Positions 61,370 through 64,000 of a DNA stretch of 64,000 nt are shown piece by piece. The position numbers and the translations under genes were made by a program. The DNA comes from Balaenoptera acutorostrata (Eukaryota > Chordata > Mammalia > Artiodactyla > Balaenopteridae). The notes under the pieces are model-generated. The model did no database searches, was not told the origin of the DNA, and saw only the letters and a program-made list of their open reading frames with translations. The stretch's first letter is position 1, and every line of letters starts with the position of its first letter. The DNA lies in assembly GCF_949987535.1 (NCBI RefSeq), contig NC_080080.1, positions 61,805,006 to 61,869,005 on the forward strand, given 5' to 3'.

Positions 61370-61756
61370 GGGAAAAAAAAAAAAGGCCATGAAGAACCTA
61401 GTGGCAAGACGGGAATAAAGACACAGGCCTACTAGAGAATGAACTTGAGGATATGGGGAGGGGGTGGGGTGAGATGTGACAGGGTAAGAGAGTGTCATGG
61501 ACATATATACACTACCAAATGTAAAATAGATAGCTAGTGGGAAGCAGCCGCATAGCACAGGGAGATCAGCTCGGTGCTTTGTGACCACCTAGAGGGGTGG
61601 GATGGGGAGGGTGGGAGGGAGGGAGATGCAAGAGGGAAGAGAAATGGGAACATATTGTATATGTATAACTGATTCACTTTGTTATAAAGCAGATGCTAAC
61701 ACACTATTGTAAGGCAATTATACTTCAATAAAGATGTTTGAAAATAATAATAATAA
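61370..61756 (+). other. L1 copy B 3'UTR, G-rich tract and (TAA)n tail
   Basis: The G-quadruplex-type tract is at 61594-61623, AATAAA at 61727-61732. In place of a plain A tail there is AAAA followed by about six TAA units at 61744-61760. Confidence 0.88.
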
Positions 61757-61771
61757 TAATAATTACCCCAG

Positions 61772-63076
61772 AACAACAGACAGAAACCATGGTAGTCCTG
61801 AGGAAACTAGATGCACGGTCATATTTCCCCTGTCTACAGCCTGTGCAGTTTTAAGATCAAATAAGTAAAATAAGGAAAATCAAACAAGTAAAAACACCTA
61901 AATGGGAAAGTGAGCAGATTCTTGTTTTTGTTTTGGTCCCAGTGAATAGTTTTAAATCAGCTAATGAATTAAACACTCCAATATATTACCCTTAACTGAT
62001 TTCTAAGTATCCATTTTCCAGGAGGAACTCTGCTGTACCTGGAACAACTTCTAAAACCTGGGCATTTCTTACAAATCCTGTCCACAGTGTGTTATTAGGA
62101 CGAACCCAGGTTTCCTCTGCCACCCCTAAGAGAGGCCTTTAACTCTGCTCCTCCCCAACATACATCTCTGCACACATCAAACAGCAACTGCATCGTGGTA
62201 GGGAGCAATTCATTTTCATGTTGACCTCATGAAGAGATGCCTGCAGTGTGTCTGCAGCTGAGTGCAAAGTGCAGATTAGGAAGTAAAGCCCCTGCTCCCT
62301 TGATGCATTAACACAGCCTCCATTAAGTTGCTCAACCAGGGGGCCAATCCTGGGGGGCAGGGGAGCTTTCTTGCTCCAGGGGTTCTTGTCTCCTGGGGCC
62401 ATTTTCAGAGGGGTGCAAGCCCAGCACAAGTCCATTTTTAATTTATTCCCACATGTGTCTCTCTGACATTTGCTGCTCGTCTTCCCTTTCCCAGCCCCCC
62501 AAGCCATGTCCAATTTAGAAAACTAAATGTTAAAATAATTAAATGGACATTTTTAGCATAACCAATTTCTTAGCTATGAATTGGATAAACTGTTATAAAA
62601 AAGACTACACAGAAAGTAAAGTTTCCATGAATGTTAATGTTGAAAAGAATACTAGGAGATTGTGTGGCCCAGTTCCTCTCTGTTAGGAAGCAGGAAAGTT
62701 ATAACCACCAGGCTTCTGAAGAGCCTGAGGACAGAAGCTCCACAGATGTGACAGTCCTTCCTGTCAAATCACAGTACAGCTTCCCACCAAATCACTGAAA
62801 GCTCTTATAATATGTACCAGGAATTTTTTCGTGAAAATGGGTTTAATACACATAAAGTCTTTAGAATAATGGGTATATAGGATAAACACTAGGTAAGTGT
62901 CTGCTTTTGTTATTACTATTCTTTTAGTGGTAGACTCTTACCTAGATAACCAATATTAGTTGGTTTTATAATAATTAATATACATTAGAATATATACACT
63001 GTGTGTAAAATTAATGTATTAAGAAAATATACTAAATTATTATTTAAAGGTTGAAGGATTAGTAAATTTTATGCTA
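61772..63076. other. unassigned non-coding stretch
   Basis: Right flank of copy B. A 124-aa minus frame at 62139-62513 has no recognisable domain. 62810-62930 may be a decayed MIR tail. Confidence 0.3.
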
Positions 63077-63142
63077 AAAAAGAGAGAAAGTAAAGATGAG
63101 GGAGAGACACAGACAAAGACAGAGACAGAGAAAGAAAGAAAC
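63077..63142. repeat. purine-rich (GA/CAGA)n tract
   Basis: Imperfect AGAGA and CAGAGA units on the plus strand, strongly strand-asymmetric. Confidence 0.8.
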
Positions 63143-63377
63143 CTAAATGTGTGTGTTTGTTTGGGGTGAGGAGAGTCATTTAGGGGAAAAGCAAAGAGGA
63201 GAAAAAGGTGGCAATGACAAGTGGATAAGGGACTCAAGCTAGGAAGTTTTCTCACCATTTGGTAGACGTGATAAATTCTGTTCCATATGGACATTACATC
63301 AAGATGAACTGCGTTCCCTGCTTTCGGAAGTGGGAGGGAATAGCGGTTAAGAGGAGGGCTCTGACATCACCCTGCCT

Positions 63378-63380
<3 letters not shown>

Positions 63381-63413
<33 letters not shown>

Positions 63414-63450
63414 TGTGTGTGTCTGTGTGTGTCTGTGTGTGTGTGTGTGT
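63381..63450. repeat. (GT)n microsatellite
   Basis: 70 bases of GT with three CTGT interruptions spaced 10 bases apart. 'agcggttaagaggagggctctgacatcaccctgcctc' just before it looks like the start of a MIR, so the repeat may have grown inside one. Confidence 0.95.
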
Positions 63451-64000
63451 TCGTATACTTTAATTTTTATAGACAGTAAAGCGGGTATTTAAGGAAGTAA
63501 AAGTTTTCTCTAAAACAGGAATCGGTATCTAAGGAGTTGGTGAGTTCACTACCCACCGGGGGGCGGGGTTCACACATACACATATTCTTGACAACCTTGG
63601 GGATATAAGATGTATAGCCTGGATAATGTCATTAAAATATTCAACCCAATTTCTTTCTTCCCAGTATTTCACTCTCACGTCCCCCTCCCACCCTGACTTC
63701 TCTATTGGGACAACTTTACTATTAGATAATCTTTAGTTCAGTGGATGCCAAAAGCAGAATGTAGGGAGAGAAGGCAATCCCTTTCTGGCTTTTATAGTTG
63801 ATAGCTTAGATCTTGAGGGAAAATATTAAAGACTGGGGCATAGAAAAAACTTGAATAAGATACAAATCTGCAGGACAGGCAAGAATGCCAGAGAGTGGGG
63901 CGAGGTGGAGAGAAAGGGAACGCACAGCTGTTGTGTGATCCTGTGTTCCCCTCCGAAAGCCAGGTCCTGAGTAGGGGTGATACCCTTAGACAGGTTCGAG
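63451..64000. other. unassigned non-coding stretch
   Basis: No gene or repeat recognised up to the window end. Confidence 0.3.

Larger units (their letters stand above)
54351..61756 (+). mobile_element. full-length young L1, copy B
   Basis: Complete L1 with 5'UTR (54351-56599), broken ORF1 (56600-57494), split ORF2 (57553-59925 and 59891-61369), 3'UTR and a tail that has become (TAA)n. A perfect 15-bp duplication TAATAATTACCCCAG flanks it at 54336-54350 and 61757-61771, distinct from that of copy A, so it is not a segmental duplicate of A. It is nearly identical to copy A along the whole length but has one extra 366-bp promoter unit, one extra A in ORF1 and the same 2-nt loss in ORF2. Confidence 0.97.

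Noticed and set aside
12765..61756. Copies A and B as products of a segmental duplication
   Set aside because: Each has its own perfect target duplication, and the sequences outside those repeats do not match each other.
62139..62513. 124-aa open frame on the minus strand, with several cysteines
   Set aside because: No recognisable family, no splice or promoter context and no second line of evidence. A protein search in related genomes could change this.

Overview
The window is mammalian nuclear DNA, most likely from a cetacean or close relative (Whippomorpha). Evidence: three tRNA-derived SINEs of the CHR-2 type found in whales, dolphins and hippos; L1 3' ends of the cetartiodactyl type; no BovB or Bov-A repeats that would mark a ruminant; and an ancient mammalian background of MIR, L2, MLT1/MaLR and ERVL fragments. 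I found no host protein-coding exon, no rRNA, no functional tRNA gene and no CRISPR array. All long open reading frames belong to retroelements. It reads as an intergenic or intronic retroelement-rich stretch.

Layout: 1-12764 is old repeat background (MLT1 LTR, antisense L1M, L2, MIR, a MaLR LTR) with one 5'-truncated L1 at 7048-7744. 12765-19806 is a full-length plus-strand L1 (copy A) with a CpG-rich 5'UTR, intact ORF1 and an ORF2 split in two. 20030-20535 is a minus-strand solo LTR with a 4-bp target duplication. 20540-41000 is old repeats plus two CHR SINEs. 41030-47960 is an ERVL pol remnant interrupted by an older full-length but decayed minus-strand L1 (copy C) carrying an apparent 3' transduction. 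47961-54335 holds old repeats and a CHR SINE nested in an L1M 3' end. 54351-61756 is a second young plus-strand L1 (copy B), nearly identical to copy A. 61772-64000 is background with simple repeats.

The most interesting system is the L1 pair A and B. They are about 41.6 kb apart, in the same orientation, and have different target-site duplications, so they arose from separate insertions. Yet both lack the same 2 nucleotides just after the reverse-transcriptase domain, splitting ORF2 into a 790-aa endonuclease-RT frame and an overlapping 492-aa C-terminal frame, each otherwise open. Copy C keeps the two bases. The simplest reading is that a source element already bearing the split was copied at least twice, helped in trans or able to tolerate the split. 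Copy B also has two tandem 366-bp promoter units where copy A has one unit that looks like a hybrid of the two.

The L1s supply the copying machinery for the SINEs: target duplications of 14-16 bp and T-rich nick sites are seen at both the L1 and the CHR SINE insertions.
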